NCBI RefSeq assembly: GCF_003610295.1
Contig: NZ_RAPV01000001.1
Coordinates: forward strand, 6,882,001-6,946,000
DNA from: Paraburkholderia sp. BL23I1N1
GTDB lineage: Bacteria; Pseudomonadota; Gammaproteobacteria; Burkholderiales; Burkholderiaceae
DNA: 64,000 nt
Direction of reading: 5' to 3'
Made by a program: the position numbers and the translations under genes. The notes under the pieces are model-generated. The model had not been told where the DNA came from. It made no database searches and saw nothing but the letters and a program-made list of their open reading frames with translations. Below, piece by piece: positions 9,901 through 19,226 of this stretch; the first letter of the stretch is position 1; each line of letters opens with the position of its first letter.

Positions 9901-10111
9901 GATGCTGCTCGGCACCGGCACGGGTTCGGAATTGCGCCGCCCGCTGGGGCTCGCGATCATCGGCGGTCTGACGCTGAGCCAGATACTGACGCTCTTCACC
10001 ACGCCCGTGATCTATCTGTTCTTCGACAGAATGGCCGAGCGGACGCGACGCTGGCGCAACCGCAATAAACCGGAGAATTCGCCTCCCGGCGGGACGGAGA
10101 ACGCGCCTTGA
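6980..10111 (+). CDS. mdtB: RND multidrug efflux pump subunit, MdtB-like
   Basis: A 1043-residue inner-membrane RND transporter of usual length. It starts MNISRLFILRPVATLLLMIA and has 12 predicted membrane helices and two large periplasmic loops. The proton-relay acids are Asp401 and Asp402 (GFVVDDSIVMIEN), and the TM10 lysine region reads IGIVKKNAIMMVDFAL. It begins 15 bases after mdtA and ends overlapping the next pump by four bases. In MdtBC systems the two different pump proteins form a heterotrimer. The likely substrates are drugs, bile-salt-like compounds or plant phenolics, but this cannot be read from sequence. Confidence 0.93.
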   Translation: MNISRLFILRPVATLLLMIALVLVGLVAMRVLPVSSLPSVDYPTIQVQTFYPGASPDVMATTVTAPLEVQLGEIPGLQQMTSYSSDGASVITLQFDLSLNLDIAEQNVQQAINASNSYLPSGLPAPPTYAKVNPADQPILTLAVTSKSMSLTQLEDIANNRLGTKISEVSGVGVVTTSGGNVPAIRVEADPHKLAAYGLNIDDLRTLLSYVNVSQPKGNFDGPDLDYTINGNDQITDPKDYLDTVIAYKDGAPVFMRDVARVSQAAQDVERGAWYNGSPAIVLNVQRQPGANVIATVNQIMKQLPQLESTLPAGMNVTVVSDSTGVIRSSVSDAALELILAIVLVVAVIFVFLRNVPATLIPSISVPVSLIGTLAVMYQLNYSIDNLSLMALIIATGFVVDDSIVMIENIVRYLEEGKTPLEAALEGAGQIGFTILSLTISLIAVLIPLLFMGGVIGRLFSEFAVTLAVTIVISAIVSLTVVPMLCARMLRAQAERHPSRFERISEGLFNKTLAAYERGLRSVLDHQVLTLVVAVGTVVLTGILYVVIPKGLFPVQDVGVIEGISVADNSVSYAAMVNRQGALADAILKDPDVTSLTSYVGIDGTNSTLNNGRFLINLREHDKRSDTAQEIARRLQQEVAHVPGVRLYMQPEQDLTLDTTVSPNQYSFVLRGPSQQAFQKYVPELIARMKQIPSLADVQSDMNTDGLSVNVEVNRQLAARFGITPATIDNALYDALGQRIVSTIFEQSNQYRVILVAKPEALPNVQSIGNLYLPSQTSSTGQVPLSGIAKIQITKSPLVISHLAQFPSVTISFNLAKDASLSTAVKAVHQAEQSVNLPPSITSSLQGAAQAFEDSLSSEVYLLIAALVAVYIVLGVLYESFIHPVTILSTLPSAGIGALLALMIAGSDLDVIGIIGIVLLIGIVKKNAIMMVDFALDAERNHGKAPREAIFEASLLRFRPILMTTLAAMLGALPMLLGTGTGSELRRPLGLAIIGGLTLSQILTLFTTPVIYLFFDRMAERTRRWRNRNKPENSPPGGTENAP

Positions 10112-13100
10112 ACATCTCGGCGTTATTCATCCGGCGGCCCGTCGCGACCACGCTTCTGGCCATCGCGATCCTGATCTCCGGGGCGCTCGCCTATTTCCGG
10201 CTGCCGGTTGCGCCGTTGCCGAACATTGCCTTCCCGGTCATCGTGGTGCAGGCGAACATGGCGGGCGCGAGCCCGGACATCATGGGGACCACGGTGGCCG
10301 AGCCGCTCGAGCGGCGGCTCGCCACCATTGCCGACGTTGAAGAACTGACTTCGATCAGCTCCGTCGGCTCGTCGTTGATCGTGGTCGAGTTCGGCTTGAA
10401 GCGCGACATCAACGGCGCCGCGCGCGACGTCGAAGCGGCCATCCAGGCGGCGCGCGCCGACTTGCCGACTACGCTGCGCAGCAATCCGAGCTATCGCCAG
10501 TACAACCCGGCGGATGCACCGATCATGGTGCTCTCGCTGACGTCGGACACGTTCACCAAGGCCCAGCTCTACGATTCCGCGGATTCGGTGATCCAGCAGC
10601 AACTCTCGCAGGTCAGGGGCGTGGGTCAGATCACGCTTGGCGGCGGCGCGTTGCCCTCGGTACGCGTCGAGTTGCAACCGGGCAAACTGAGCAGCTACGG
10701 CATCGGCCTGGAAGACGTGCGCGCGGCGATCAGCGCAGCGAATGCCGACAGCGCGAAGGGCCATCTCGACGAGGGCGACCAGCGCTATGTTGTCACCTCC
10801 AACGACCAGATTACGCATGCCGCGCCGTACCGCGACCTGGTGGTCGCCTACCGCAACGGCGCGCCGGTCCAGTTGCGCGACGTGGCCCAGGTTAGGGATT
10901 CGAACGAGAATATCCGCAATGCCGGCCTCTTCAACGGCAAGTCCGCCATTCTCGTCATCGTGTATCCGATGCCCGGCAGCAATGTCGTGAGCACCGTCGC
11001 GCAGATTCGCCAGGTCCTGCCGTCAATCGAGGCGACGCTGCCGAGCAGTGTGCATGTGGGCATCGCGATCGACCGCTCGGAGTCGGTCAGATCGTCGGTG
11101 GGCGACACGGAGCGCACGCTGTTCATCGCCGTGCTGCTGGTGGTGGGCGTGGTGTTCATTTTTCTGCAATCGCCGCGCGCCACGCTGATACCGGCCGTCG
11201 CGCTGCCGCTGTCGATCGTGGGTAGCTTCGGGCCGATGTACCTGCTCGGCTACAGCATCGACAACCTCTCGCTGATGGCGCTCACCATCGGTACCGGCTT
11301 CGTGGTCGACGATGCGGTAGTGGTGCTGGAAAACATCGTGCGTCACATGGAGTTGGGGCTCAGTCCGAAAGAGGCCGCCTTGAAAGGCAGCGGCGAGGTG
11401 GGCTTCACGGTGATCTCGATGAGCCTCTCGCTGATCGCGGTGTTCCTCCCCATCATGCTGATGCCGGGTGTTGTCGGCCTGCTGTTCCATGAGTTCGCGG
11501 TCACGCTGTCCGTCGCCATCCTGATCTCGCTGGTGATTTCGCTGACGGTCACGCCGGCCATGTGCGCCTATGTGCTGAGCCGCGACAACGCCGGGCATTC
11601 GAAAGCCCGTTGGGCGATGTGGGTCGAAAAGCAGTTCGACCGCTTCAAGAATGCCTACTCGCGCTCGCTCACGGCCGTCCTGGACCATGCCCTGCTGGTC
11701 ATCCTGCTGTTGATCGGTCTGCTGGTGGCCAACGTGTTCCTGTTCAAGCTGGTGCCGGCCACCTTCTTTCCGGAGCAGGACACGGGCATCCTGATTGGAC
11801 AGATCATCGCCGACCAGAGCATCTCCTTTACCGCGATGCAAAAGAAGCTGACGCAATTGCAGGAGATCGTGCAGAAGGATCCGGCCGTGGCCTCGGTAGC
11901 CGGCTTTACCGGCGGCCGCGCGCTCAATACCGCGAACGTGTTCGTCGAACTCAAGCCGCTGGCGGAGCGCCATGCCACGGCCACCGAGGTCGTGAACCGC
12001 CTTCGGCCCAAACTCAATGCGGTCTCGGGCGCCCGGCTCTTTATGCAGGCGCAGCAGGATCTGCGAATCGGCGGACGGCAATCCGCCGCCGAGTACCAAT
12101 ACACGCTCACCAGCGACGATTCCGCCGCGCTGTTCAAGTGGACACCGCTACTCGTCGCCGCGCTCAGCAAGGAGCACGCGCAGATCCTCGACGTGAACTC
12201 GGACTTGCAGCAAAACGGTCTGCAGACCTACATCAAAATCAATCGCTCGACAGCGGCGCGCTACGGCTTTGCGCCCAACCAGGTCGACAACGTGCTGTAT
12301 GACGCATTCGGCCAGCGGACGGTGTCGACCATCTACAACCCGCTCAACCAGTATTTCGTGGTGATGGAGGTGGCGCCGGATTACTGGCAATACCCGCAAG
12401 CGCTCAACCAGATTTACCTGAGTACGGCGTCGGGCAACGCTACCGGCACGGCGGGCACGCAGATGCCGGGTGCCACGGTGTCCGGCGTGACGGTGGCGAC
12501 CGAAAGTACGACCACTTCGTCGGGCACGAACGCACTCAACTCGAACGCGCAAGCCAACGCGACCACCAACAGCATCGCCAATAGCAAGGGCGGCAGTTCG
12601 ACCGGCAGTGCGGACAGCACGTCGGCTGAAACCATGGTGCCGCTGGCAGCGCTGGCTTCGTACTCGAACAGCCATACGTCGACGCAGGTGAACCACCAGA
12701 GCGGCCTCGTGGCCGCGACGATTTCGTTCAACCTGCCGGCGGGCGGTTCGTTGAGCAACGCGGGCGTGTCGATCAACAACACGATCCGCGAGATCGGCAT
12801 GCCCGCCAGCATCCACGGATCGTTTGCCGGCGCGGCGGCGGCTTATTCGCAGTCCATGGGGACGGTGCCGCTGCTGATCCTGGCGGCGCTCGGCGTGGTG
12901 TATATCGTGCTCGGCGTGCTGTACGAAAGCTCGATCCACCCGCTGACCATCCTGTCGACGCTGCCGTCCGCGGGCATCGGCGCGACGCTGGCATTGCTGA
13001 TTTTCGGCACACCGTTCTCGGTGATCGCGCTGATCGGCATCATCCTGCTGATCGGTATCGTCAAGAAGAACGGCATCATGATGGTCGACGTCGCGATCCA

Positions 13101-13428
13101 GTTGCAGCGCAGCGAAGGCATGCCGGCGAAGGACGCGATTCACTCCGCAGCCGTGGTCCGTCTGCGGCCGATCATGATGACCACATTCGCGGCCGTGCTC
13201 GGCGCGGTGCCGCTCGCCATCGGCATTGGCCAGGGCGCGTCGCTGCGTCAACCGCTCGGTATCACGGTGATGGGTGGTCTGATCCTGAGTCAGGTCTTTA
13301 CCTTGTACACGACGCCGGTAATCTACCTCTACCTCGATCGCTTGCGTTTCAGGCTGGTCAGATGGTCCGCCAACCTGCCATGGAATCGCGACGCGCAGCA
13401 ACCCGGACAACCGGATACGAGGGCATGA
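10108..13428 (+). CDS. mdtC: RND multidrug efflux pump subunit, MdtC-like, with a low-complexity insert
   Basis: An 1106-residue RND transporter that begins with a TTG overlapping the mdtB stop (TTGA). It has the proton-relay pair Asp401/Asp402 (GFVVDDAVVVLEN) and the TM10 motif GIVKKNGIMMVDVAIQ. It is some 60-80 residues longer than its partner because residues about 773-842 form a Ser/Thr/Asn/Gly-rich stretch (for example NSNAQANATTNSIANSKGGS) in the second periplasmic loop, where MdtB has a short turn. The frame is intact through the insert, so this is not a sequencing break. The stop overlaps the start of the outer-membrane gene. Confidence 0.93.
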   Translation: MNISALFIRRPVATTLLAIAILISGALAYFRLPVAPLPNIAFPVIVVQANMAGASPDIMGTTVAEPLERRLATIADVEELTSISSVGSSLIVVEFGLKRDINGAARDVEAAIQAARADLPTTLRSNPSYRQYNPADAPIMVLSLTSDTFTKAQLYDSADSVIQQQLSQVRGVGQITLGGGALPSVRVELQPGKLSSYGIGLEDVRAAISAANADSAKGHLDEGDQRYVVTSNDQITHAAPYRDLVVAYRNGAPVQLRDVAQVRDSNENIRNAGLFNGKSAILVIVYPMPGSNVVSTVAQIRQVLPSIEATLPSSVHVGIAIDRSESVRSSVGDTERTLFIAVLLVVGVVFIFLQSPRATLIPAVALPLSIVGSFGPMYLLGYSIDNLSLMALTIGTGFVVDDAVVVLENIVRHMELGLSPKEAALKGSGEVGFTVISMSLSLIAVFLPIMLMPGVVGLLFHEFAVTLSVAILISLVISLTVTPAMCAYVLSRDNAGHSKARWAMWVEKQFDRFKNAYSRSLTAVLDHALLVILLLIGLLVANVFLFKLVPATFFPEQDTGILIGQIIADQSISFTAMQKKLTQLQEIVQKDPAVASVAGFTGGRALNTANVFVELKPLAERHATATEVVNRLRPKLNAVSGARLFMQAQQDLRIGGRQSAAEYQYTLTSDDSAALFKWTPLLVAALSKEHAQILDVNSDLQQNGLQTYIKINRSTAARYGFAPNQVDNVLYDAFGQRTVSTIYNPLNQYFVVMEVAPDYWQYPQALNQIYLSTASGNATGTAGTQMPGATVSGVTVATESTTTSSGTNALNSNAQANATTNSIANSKGGSSTGSADSTSAETMVPLAALASYSNSHTSTQVNHQSGLVAATISFNLPAGGSLSNAGVSINNTIREIGMPASIHGSFAGAAAAYSQSMGTVPLLILAALGVVYIVLGVLYESSIHPLTILSTLPSAGIGATLALLIFGTPFSVIALIGIILLIGIVKKNGIMMVDVAIQLQRSEGMPAKDAIHSAAVVRLRPIMMTTFAAVLGAVPLAIGIGQGASLRQPLGITVMGGLILSQVFTLYTTPVIYLYLDRLRFRLVRWSANLPWNRDAQQPGQPDTRA

Positions 13429-14942
13429 CGATGAAACTTTCCCGTAACCGCTTTGGGACGCTTCGGCCGCTGGCTGTCACGACGCTGGCGACGCTGGCCC
13501 TGCTGGCCGGCGGCTGTACGGTCGGCCCGGACTACCACCGGCCGCAAGTCAACGTGGCCGCCACCTACTCGGAGTTGCCGGGCTGGACGCAAGCCGAGCC
13601 CGCGGCGGATAAACCGAAAGGCGAATGGTGGACGGCATTCAACGATCCGCTGATCGACCAGCTCGAACCGCTGGTGTCGGTGTCGAACCAGACCGTGCGG
13701 GCGGACTACGCGAACTATCAGGAGGCGCTGGCAGAAGTGCGGGTGGCGCATGCCGGCCTGTTTCCGACCATCGGCGTAACCGGTTCGGCGACCAAGGCGC
13801 GTTCCGGGAGCGGCAATGCCGCGCGCGTGGTCAACTCGGGTTCACTGGAAGGCACAGTCAGCTGGGCGCCTGACCTGTGGGGCCAGGTGCGGCGCACGAT
13901 CGAAGAAAACGCCGCGACGGCGCAATCGAGCGAAGCGACGCTCGCCAATGCGACGCTCTCCGAGCAGGTGGCGCTCGCCACGGCGATCATCGAACTGCGC
14001 ACCAGCGACGCCAATATCGACCTGCTGCAGAGGACGGTCGTGGCCTACCAGCACTTTCTGGATGTCGTGTCCGACCAGGACCAGGCGGGCACCATCCCGC
14101 CGTCCGACGTGATCACGGCCCGTACCCAGCTCGAGACGGCGCAGTCCAACCTGATCGCGCTCGGCGTGGCGCGCGCTCAAAACGCGCACGCGATCGCCGT
14201 GTTGGTGGGCAAGAATCCGGAAGATCTGTCGATTACGCACAGCACCACGATGCCGACGCTGCCGGGCGTGCCCGTCGGCGTGCCGTCGACGCTGCTCGAA
14301 CGCCGGCCCGACATCGCCGTCGCCGAGCGCAAGATGGCTGCACAAAACGCGGCGATCGGCGTGGCGGTGTCGGCGTATTACCCGGACATTTCCATCTCCG
14401 GGCTGGCCGGCCTCACGCAGTCGCCGTTGTCCGGTCTGTTCAACGTGGCCAACTACGTCTGGTCGCTGGGCGGCAGCGCCACTGAAACGCTGTTCGACGG
14501 CGGCTTGCGCAGCGCCGACGTCGACGTGGCGAAGGCGGCCTACGATGCGGCCGTCGCCAACTACCGGGGCACGGTGTTGACGGCGTTCCAGAACGTTGAA
14601 GACGACTTGAGCGGGTTGCGAATCCTGGCCGAGCAATCAGTTGTCCTCGATACGGCTGTAAAAGACGCAACCCGTGGCGCCGAGATCGCGTTCAACGAGT
14701 ATCAAGCCGGTACGGTGGACTACACGACGGTGGCGACCGCGCAGGCTACGCAGTTGAGCACTCAGCAGACCGCACTGAATGTTCAGGAGACGCGCCTGCT
14801 GGATACGGCGTCGCTATTCGGCGATCTGGGCGGCGGCTGGTCGGCAGACCAGCTGCATGATCCGCGGCATCCGGAGAGGCAGGTGGCGCCTACGCAGACG
14901 GGGGACGTGGCGGCGGGGGGTGCTGAGGCGAAGGTGCGGTGA
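13425..14942 (+). CDS. Outer-membrane efflux lipoprotein (NodT/OprM family)
   Basis: A 505-residue outer-membrane channel protein of the TolC superfamily. The signal peptide ends in the lipobox LLAGGC (Cys31), followed by TVGPDYHRP, the hallmark of the NodT/OprM group. Two OEP repeats follow. The ATG at 13425 overlaps the mdtC stop (ATGA); an ATG two codons later (13431) is equally possible. The C-terminal 40 residues are polar and variable. With mdtA, mdtB and mdtC it completes a tripartite pump. Confidence 0.92.
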   Translation: MTMKLSRNRFGTLRPLAVTTLATLALLAGGCTVGPDYHRPQVNVAATYSELPGWTQAEPAADKPKGEWWTAFNDPLIDQLEPLVSVSNQTVRADYANYQEALAEVRVAHAGLFPTIGVTGSATKARSGSGNAARVVNSGSLEGTVSWAPDLWGQVRRTIEENAATAQSSEATLANATLSEQVALATAIIELRTSDANIDLLQRTVVAYQHFLDVVSDQDQAGTIPPSDVITARTQLETAQSNLIALGVARAQNAHAIAVLVGKNPEDLSITHSTTMPTLPGVPVGVPSTLLERRPDIAVAERKMAAQNAAIGVAVSAYYPDISISGLAGLTQSPLSGLFNVANYVWSLGGSATETLFDGGLRSADVDVAKAAYDAAVANYRGTVLTAFQNVEDDLSGLRILAEQSVVLDTAVKDATRGAEIAFNEYQAGTVDYTTVATAQATQLSTQQTALNVQETRLLDTASLFGDLGGGWSADQLHDPRHPERQVAPTQTGDVAAGGAEAKVR

Positions 14943-15216
14943 GATGGGGGGCGTGGGGGCTTTTCCGAAGTTGTGGAGGAACGCGCCCGAACGGACCCGC
15001 CTTCTACCGCCATGAAGATCCTTCGTATGTGCGATGGCGCGCAGAAAAATTCTGACGTGGGTTCATAGTCGCTTTTTGGTCGTCTTGATATGAGGATTGT
15101 GACCTGCGTAATCCCGGCATCAAATTCGCTATATTCATAGGTTCACCAGGATTGCTGCTTGCGGGCTGTGCCGGGATGCGTGGGCCATCGCTCGCGCAGA
15201 GGGGTTGAAGTGAACC

Positions 15217-16887
15217 ATGGTCATCATTCGGGGCAACTCCAGGTTTAGGCGCTTCCTGCTCACCGGATTTGTGGCATTGGCGTACTACGCAGGTGCAAAA
15301 GTAGGACTTGCTTATGCAGTAGTGGGCGGCGCCGTGTCTCTGGTGTGGCCCTCCAGCGGCATCGCCCTGGTTGCGCTGCTCGCTCTGGGCTTCGAAGTTG
15401 CCCCCGGAATCGTTATTGGCTCCTTCCTGGCCAACGTGTCGGTGGGCGTGCCCTTGCCGGTAGCCGCGATGATTAGCGCCGGCGCTACCGTTGCCGTCTT
15501 GACGGCAGCATTCCTGCTGAACCGTGCGGCCCGATTCCAGATCACCCTCGACCGCATCAGTGACGTGCTGGCCTTCATCGGTCTCGCTGCGGTGGTGAGC
15601 ACGGCAGTCAGTGCGCTGATCGGCGTGACCGCGTTATTCGCAGGGGGCCTCGTGCCGGTCGCCGAGTATGGCGCAGTCTTTCTGAAATGGTGGCTCGGCG
15701 ACATGATGGGCGTGCTGGTCGTGGCCCCGCCCCTGTTCAGCTTCCTCACGCATTCGAACCCTGTCCGCTCCGCGAAACGGACCGTAGAGGCGTGCGGACT
15801 GACCGTTGCGACCTTCGGAGTGAGCTACCTCATCTTCGACGCCCCGCAACTTGCCGGCCACGGCTACTATCCTGCAGCCTTGGCGATCTTTCCGTTCGTT
15901 ATCTGGGCTGCTCTGCGCTTCGATCACCTGGGCACCAGCATCGCGACCTTGATGGTTTCAGTCGTGGCAGTCTGGGGTACCACCCACGGCACGGGCCCGT
16001 TCGCCGCCGAATCTCCAGTGGATAGCCTCGTGAGGTGGTGCACCTTCGCGAACGTCATGGCGATAACCGGACTGCTGCTGGTGGCGGCACGTGCTCAGGA
16101 ACAGCGCGTTCATAGACTGCTGCAGGTATCGCACCTCGAATTGGAACGGCGCGTCCAGGAGCGAACCGAAGACCTGGAGAAAACGAACAGTGAACTAAAG
16201 GAAGAGATGGCGCAGCGCCGTCTGCTGGAAGAAGAACTGATCCAGATCGGTGATCAGCAACAGAGACTGATCGGCCGGGAACTGCATGACGGACTCGGGC
16301 AGCACCTGACCAGCCTGGGTCTGTACAGCGCCGCCATGAAACAGAAACTGCAGACACAGGGCCATCCAGCCGCCGCCGACGCCGCTATCATCGTCGGATT
16401 GGTGAAGCAGGCATCCTTGATGACCCGCAGGATTGCCCATGGCCTGGATCCGGTCGCCATGGAATACGGTGGCCTTGCGGCCGCACTGCATGCGCTGGCA
16501 GAGACGGCTCGCACGCTCAATAGCGTGGATTGCGTGCTGCGGATCGCGCCAGATGTGGACTGCCAGGATCCGCTGATGCAAATCAACCTCTACCGTGCGG
16601 CACAGGAAGCAGTCAACAACGCGCTGAAATATAGCCACGGCCACCGCATCTGGATCGATCTGGAGCGGGCAGACGGTATGCAGACGCTTTCAATCAGTGA
16701 CGACGGAGTGGGCGTTGGCCAGGAAGACATGGAGCGTGCCTCGGGACTGGGACTTCACAACCTGCGTCACCGGGCAAGCCTTCTGGGCGGCTCTTGCACC
16801 GTGATCCGCAACGCCTGCGGTGGGACCACGGTCGCCCTCCACTATCCACTACCGGAGGGGCCGGACCATGAACGGGAAATCGTCTAG
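15217..16887 (+). CDS. MASE1-domain sensor histidine kinase (NarX/UhpB type)
   Basis: A 556-residue kinase. The first ~290 residues form a MASE1 membrane sensor with about eight helices (VWPSSGIALVALLALGFE is the typical core). A coiled coil follows (LERRVQERTEDLEKTNSELK), then a HisKA_3 dimerisation domain with phospho-acceptor His357 (GRELHDGLGQHL) and a HATPase_c domain with an N box near residue 465 (QEAVNNALKYSHG) and a G box near 510 (GLGLHNLRHRA). It overlaps the response regulator gene by 20 bases, so the two form an operon. The MASE1 signal is unknown. Confidence 0.92.
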   Translation: MVIIRGNSRFRRFLLTGFVALAYYAGAKVGLAYAVVGGAVSLVWPSSGIALVALLALGFEVAPGIVIGSFLANVSVGVPLPVAAMISAGATVAVLTAAFLLNRAARFQITLDRISDVLAFIGLAAVVSTAVSALIGVTALFAGGLVPVAEYGAVFLKWWLGDMMGVLVVAPPLFSFLTHSNPVRSAKRTVEACGLTVATFGVSYLIFDAPQLAGHGYYPAALAIFPFVIWAALRFDHLGTSIATLMVSVVAVWGTTHGTGPFAAESPVDSLVRWCTFANVMAITGLLLVAARAQEQRVHRLLQVSHLELERRVQERTEDLEKTNSELKEEMAQRRLLEEELIQIGDQQQRLIGRELHDGLGQHLTSLGLYSAAMKQKLQTQGHPAAADAAIIVGLVKQASLMTRRIAHGLDPVAMEYGGLAAALHALAETARTLNSVDCVLRIAPDVDCQDPLMQINLYRAAQEAVNNALKYSHGHRIWIDLERADGMQTLSISDDGVGVGQEDMERASGLGLHNLRHRASLLGGSCTVIRNACGGTTVALHYPLPEGPDHEREIV

Positions 16888-17533
16888 CCCAGACCGTGCG
16901 ACTCAAATCCTGATCGTGGATGACCACCCCATCATCCGCGAGGGAATGACGCACCTGCTGAATCTGCAAGGGAATCTGCACGTCTGCTGTGCAGCCGGCA
17001 GTGCTGAGGAAGCTTTGGCGGCCATGGCCTGCCAGCCTGACATGGCCATTGTGGACATCAGTCTGCAATCGGACTCCGGCCTCGATCTTGTCAGGACCCT
17101 CCGCCACCGCTACCCAAATCTGGCAATCCTCGTCCTCAGCATGCATGATGAAAGCCTGTTTGCCGAACGCGCATTACGGGCCGGGGCAAACGGGTATCTG
17201 ATGAAACTCGAGGCCACTGAGCATGTCGTGAGCGCCATCCGCGAAGTGCTGGCAGGCAATATTTATTTGAGCGCCGCCATGCACGAAAAGCTGGCGCGAG
17301 CCCTTACCGCTCCCCGAAAAAAGCCGGATGGCCCAATTGCGAGCCTTTCGGGACGGGAATTCGAGGTCCTGCATCTGATCGGGCTCGGCTTCAGCACCCG
17401 CGAAATCGCCGCGAAACTGAATCGGAGCGTGAAGACCATCGAGGCGCATCAGGCCAACATCAAGGAAAAGCTGAATATCCGTAACGGCAAGGAGCTGATG
17501 CGCTTCGCAATTCAATGGATCGAGAATCAATAG
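16868..17533 (+). CDS. NarL/FixJ-family response regulator
   Basis: A 221-residue regulator with a receiver domain (acidic pair Asp18/Asp19, phospho-acceptor Asp63 in AIVDISLQ, Lys113) and a LuxR-type helix-turn-helix at about residues 160-215 (LSGREFEVLHLIGLGFSTRE, then SVKTIEAHQANIKEKL). The ATG at 16868 lies inside the kinase gene and has GGAGGGG at 16854-16860. It should be the cognate regulator of the MASE1 kinase. Its targets may include the PstS-like gene that follows on the same strand. Confidence 0.93.
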   Translation: MNGKSSSPDRATQILIVDDHPIIREGMTHLLNLQGNLHVCCAAGSAEEALAAMACQPDMAIVDISLQSDSGLDLVRTLRHRYPNLAILVLSMHDESLFAERALRAGANGYLMKLEATEHVVSAIREVLAGNIYLSAAMHEKLARALTAPRKKPDGPIASLSGREFEVLHLIGLGFSTREIAAKLNRSVKTIEAHQANIKEKLNIRNGKELMRFAIQWIENQ

Positions 17534-17550
17534 GCCGGCATCCGTCCGCT

Positions 17551-17595
17551 GAATAAGGCAATCCCCTAGCCTCTTTTAGGAAGGAGGCCTTATTC
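17551..17595. repeat. Inverted repeat between response regulator and PstS-like gene
   Basis: GAATAAGGC (17551-17559) and GCCTTATTC (17587-17595) are perfect complements separated by 27 bases, and the spacer contains a small CCTA/TAGG stem. It follows the regulator stop by about 18 bases. It could be a weak terminator, an attenuator or a binding site for the response regulator; no T-run follows the stem. Confidence 0.4.
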
Positions 17596-17701
17596 ATGCG
17601 CACGCAGTCAGCGCATACAGTGCAGTGGTACCTGCCGGCGTGCCGCAATCCTTGGGCGGGAGGAGCAGGCGCAACCCCAAGGCTCCATGGGAGTCGCCGC
17701 C

Positions 17702-18877
17702 ATGAACACCAGAGTCCATCGAACCGCTGTCGTTCTGATCTCCGCATTTATTCCTGGAGCGGCCCGCGACCTATGGCCGGTGTTTCGATGGGTCGCGGTT
17801 ACGTGCCTCGTTGCGAGTCAAGCGCTGGCAGCGCAGGCGGCAGGAGGAATCACGGGCGCCGGTTCAAGCTTCTTCGATCCGCTGGTGCAGAAGTGGGCCG
17901 CCTCCTATTACGGCAAAACCGGCCAGCAGGTGAGTTTTCATCCCATTGGCTCGGGCAACGGCATCGATCAGCTGAAAGCGGCCAAGGTGGATTTTGGCGC
18001 CTCGGACATGCCGCTGAAACCAGACGAATTGCGCGCATTTGGACTTATCCAGTTTCCGGTGGCGGCGGGCGGCCTCGTGCCGGTGGTCAACCTCGATGGC
18101 ATTGGCGCGGGACAGCTTCACTTGACGGGTGCGCTGCTGGCGGACATCTACCTGGGCAAGATCACCGATTGGAACGACGCGGCCATCAAGGCAGTCAATC
18201 CCGGCCTCGCGCTCCCTGATCTGAAAATCGTCGTGGTGCATCGCGGCGATCGCTCCGGGTCGACCTTCAACTGGACGAACTACCTGTGCGCGGCGAGTGC
18301 GCAATGGCGCGAGCAGGTGGGCAGCGGCCTGACGGTCAAATGGCCTGTGGGGATCAGCGCCACGAGCAGCCAGCTCGCCGCGACCTATGTCAAGCGGATC
18401 AAGGGCGCGATCGCCTATGTCGAACTGACCTACGCCGGGCCGGCGCCCTTCGCCTATGCGAGCGTTCAGAATAAAAGTGGCGCGTTTGTCGAGCCATCGG
18501 CCGCGAGTTTCAAGGCTGCGGTCGAAACAGTGGCGTGGGGCCGTGAAGGCGATTTCTACCAACTCGTCACCGATCCACCGGGCGACCACGCCTGGCCGAT
18601 TCCTGGTGTCGTATTCATCCTGATGAGAGCCGACTCCAGGGACAAGGCTGGCACCAATGCTGTGCTAGCGCTCTTCCGGTGGGCCCTCACTGAGGGCCGG
18701 GGAGATGCGGCCACTGAAAATTACGGCACCCCGCCGCCGAACCTGGTCGGGGAGATAGAAGCGTATTGGGCCCAGAACCTGACCAACGGGCACATCATCG
18801 GCGTCGGCGCCATCGGCTCGCCGAAGAGCCAGACAGGCATGGTTCACGAAACCAGCTCGTTGCCGACCGGCTTCTAA
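17702..18877 (+). CDS. PstS-like phosphate-binding periplasmic protein
   Basis: A 391-residue PstS-family protein. A long N-terminal signal region ends at SQALAAQA, and the mature part begins GGITGAGSSFFDPLVQKWAA. The phosphate-site motifs are visible: GAGSSF, GSGNGIDQL, FGASDMPL and HRGDRSGSTFNWT. The ATG at 17702 is preferred (GGGAG at 17689-17693) over the ATG at 17687. No pstC, pstA or pstB gene follows, so it is an orphan binding protein. Such orphans can serve phosphate scavenging or have non-transport roles. Its position behind the two-component pair suggests shared regulation. Confidence 0.85.
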   Translation: MNTRVHRTAVVLISAFIPGAARDLWPVFRWVAVTCLVASQALAAQAAGGITGAGSSFFDPLVQKWAASYYGKTGQQVSFHPIGSGNGIDQLKAAKVDFGASDMPLKPDELRAFGLIQFPVAAGGLVPVVNLDGIGAGQLHLTGALLADIYLGKITDWNDAAIKAVNPGLALPDLKIVVVHRGDRSGSTFNWTNYLCAASAQWREQVGSGLTVKWPVGISATSSQLAATYVKRIKGAIAYVELTYAGPAPFAYASVQNKSGAFVEPSAASFKAAVETVAWGREGDFYQLVTDPPGDHAWPIPGVVFILMRADSRDKAGTNAVLALFRWALTEGRGDAATENYGTPPPNLVGEIEAYWAQNLTNGHIIGVGAIGSPKSQTGMVHETSSLPTGF

Positions 18878-19226
18878 GAGCACTTCACGCGCGAGCGCAC
18901 CGAGCGGTATATCCACGAGCGCGCAGCTTCGCGCAAAACATGAGCCACTCGTTTCACTTTATTAAAGAGGCTCAAATGAAAATCCGGACAGAGCCTTGAG
19001 CTGGCAGCGTCAGTTACGCCGACCTACGGCTTGCAGATCCTGGAACTGCCGCGATACGAAAAAAAACGGTAACGCAGGAATGAAGGCGGCCCTGCCCTGG
19101 TATTACAAGAGCGTCCCGCTTCCTCACGAGCGTCTTCGATGCCCTTCGAAGCGGCACGAAATCCCGGCGCCAACGGCGTGATTCGCACGGGCGTCGGACC
19201 TGTCATACATCGTGCTGGAGAATACG
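18878..19226. other. Intergenic region, no recognised gene
   Basis: About 350 bases without a supported gene. An RBS-like AAAGAGG precedes a seven-codon open frame (MKIRTEP, stop) near 18976, which could be a leader or the stump of a lost gene. A run of eight A lies near 19060. Confidence 0.4.

Noticed and set aside
15089..15208. Lipoprotein-like stretch (GLLLAGC) ahead of the MASE1 kinase
   Set aside because: No start codon precedes it in frame and it ends after about 39 codons; the lipobox-like pattern is probably chance.
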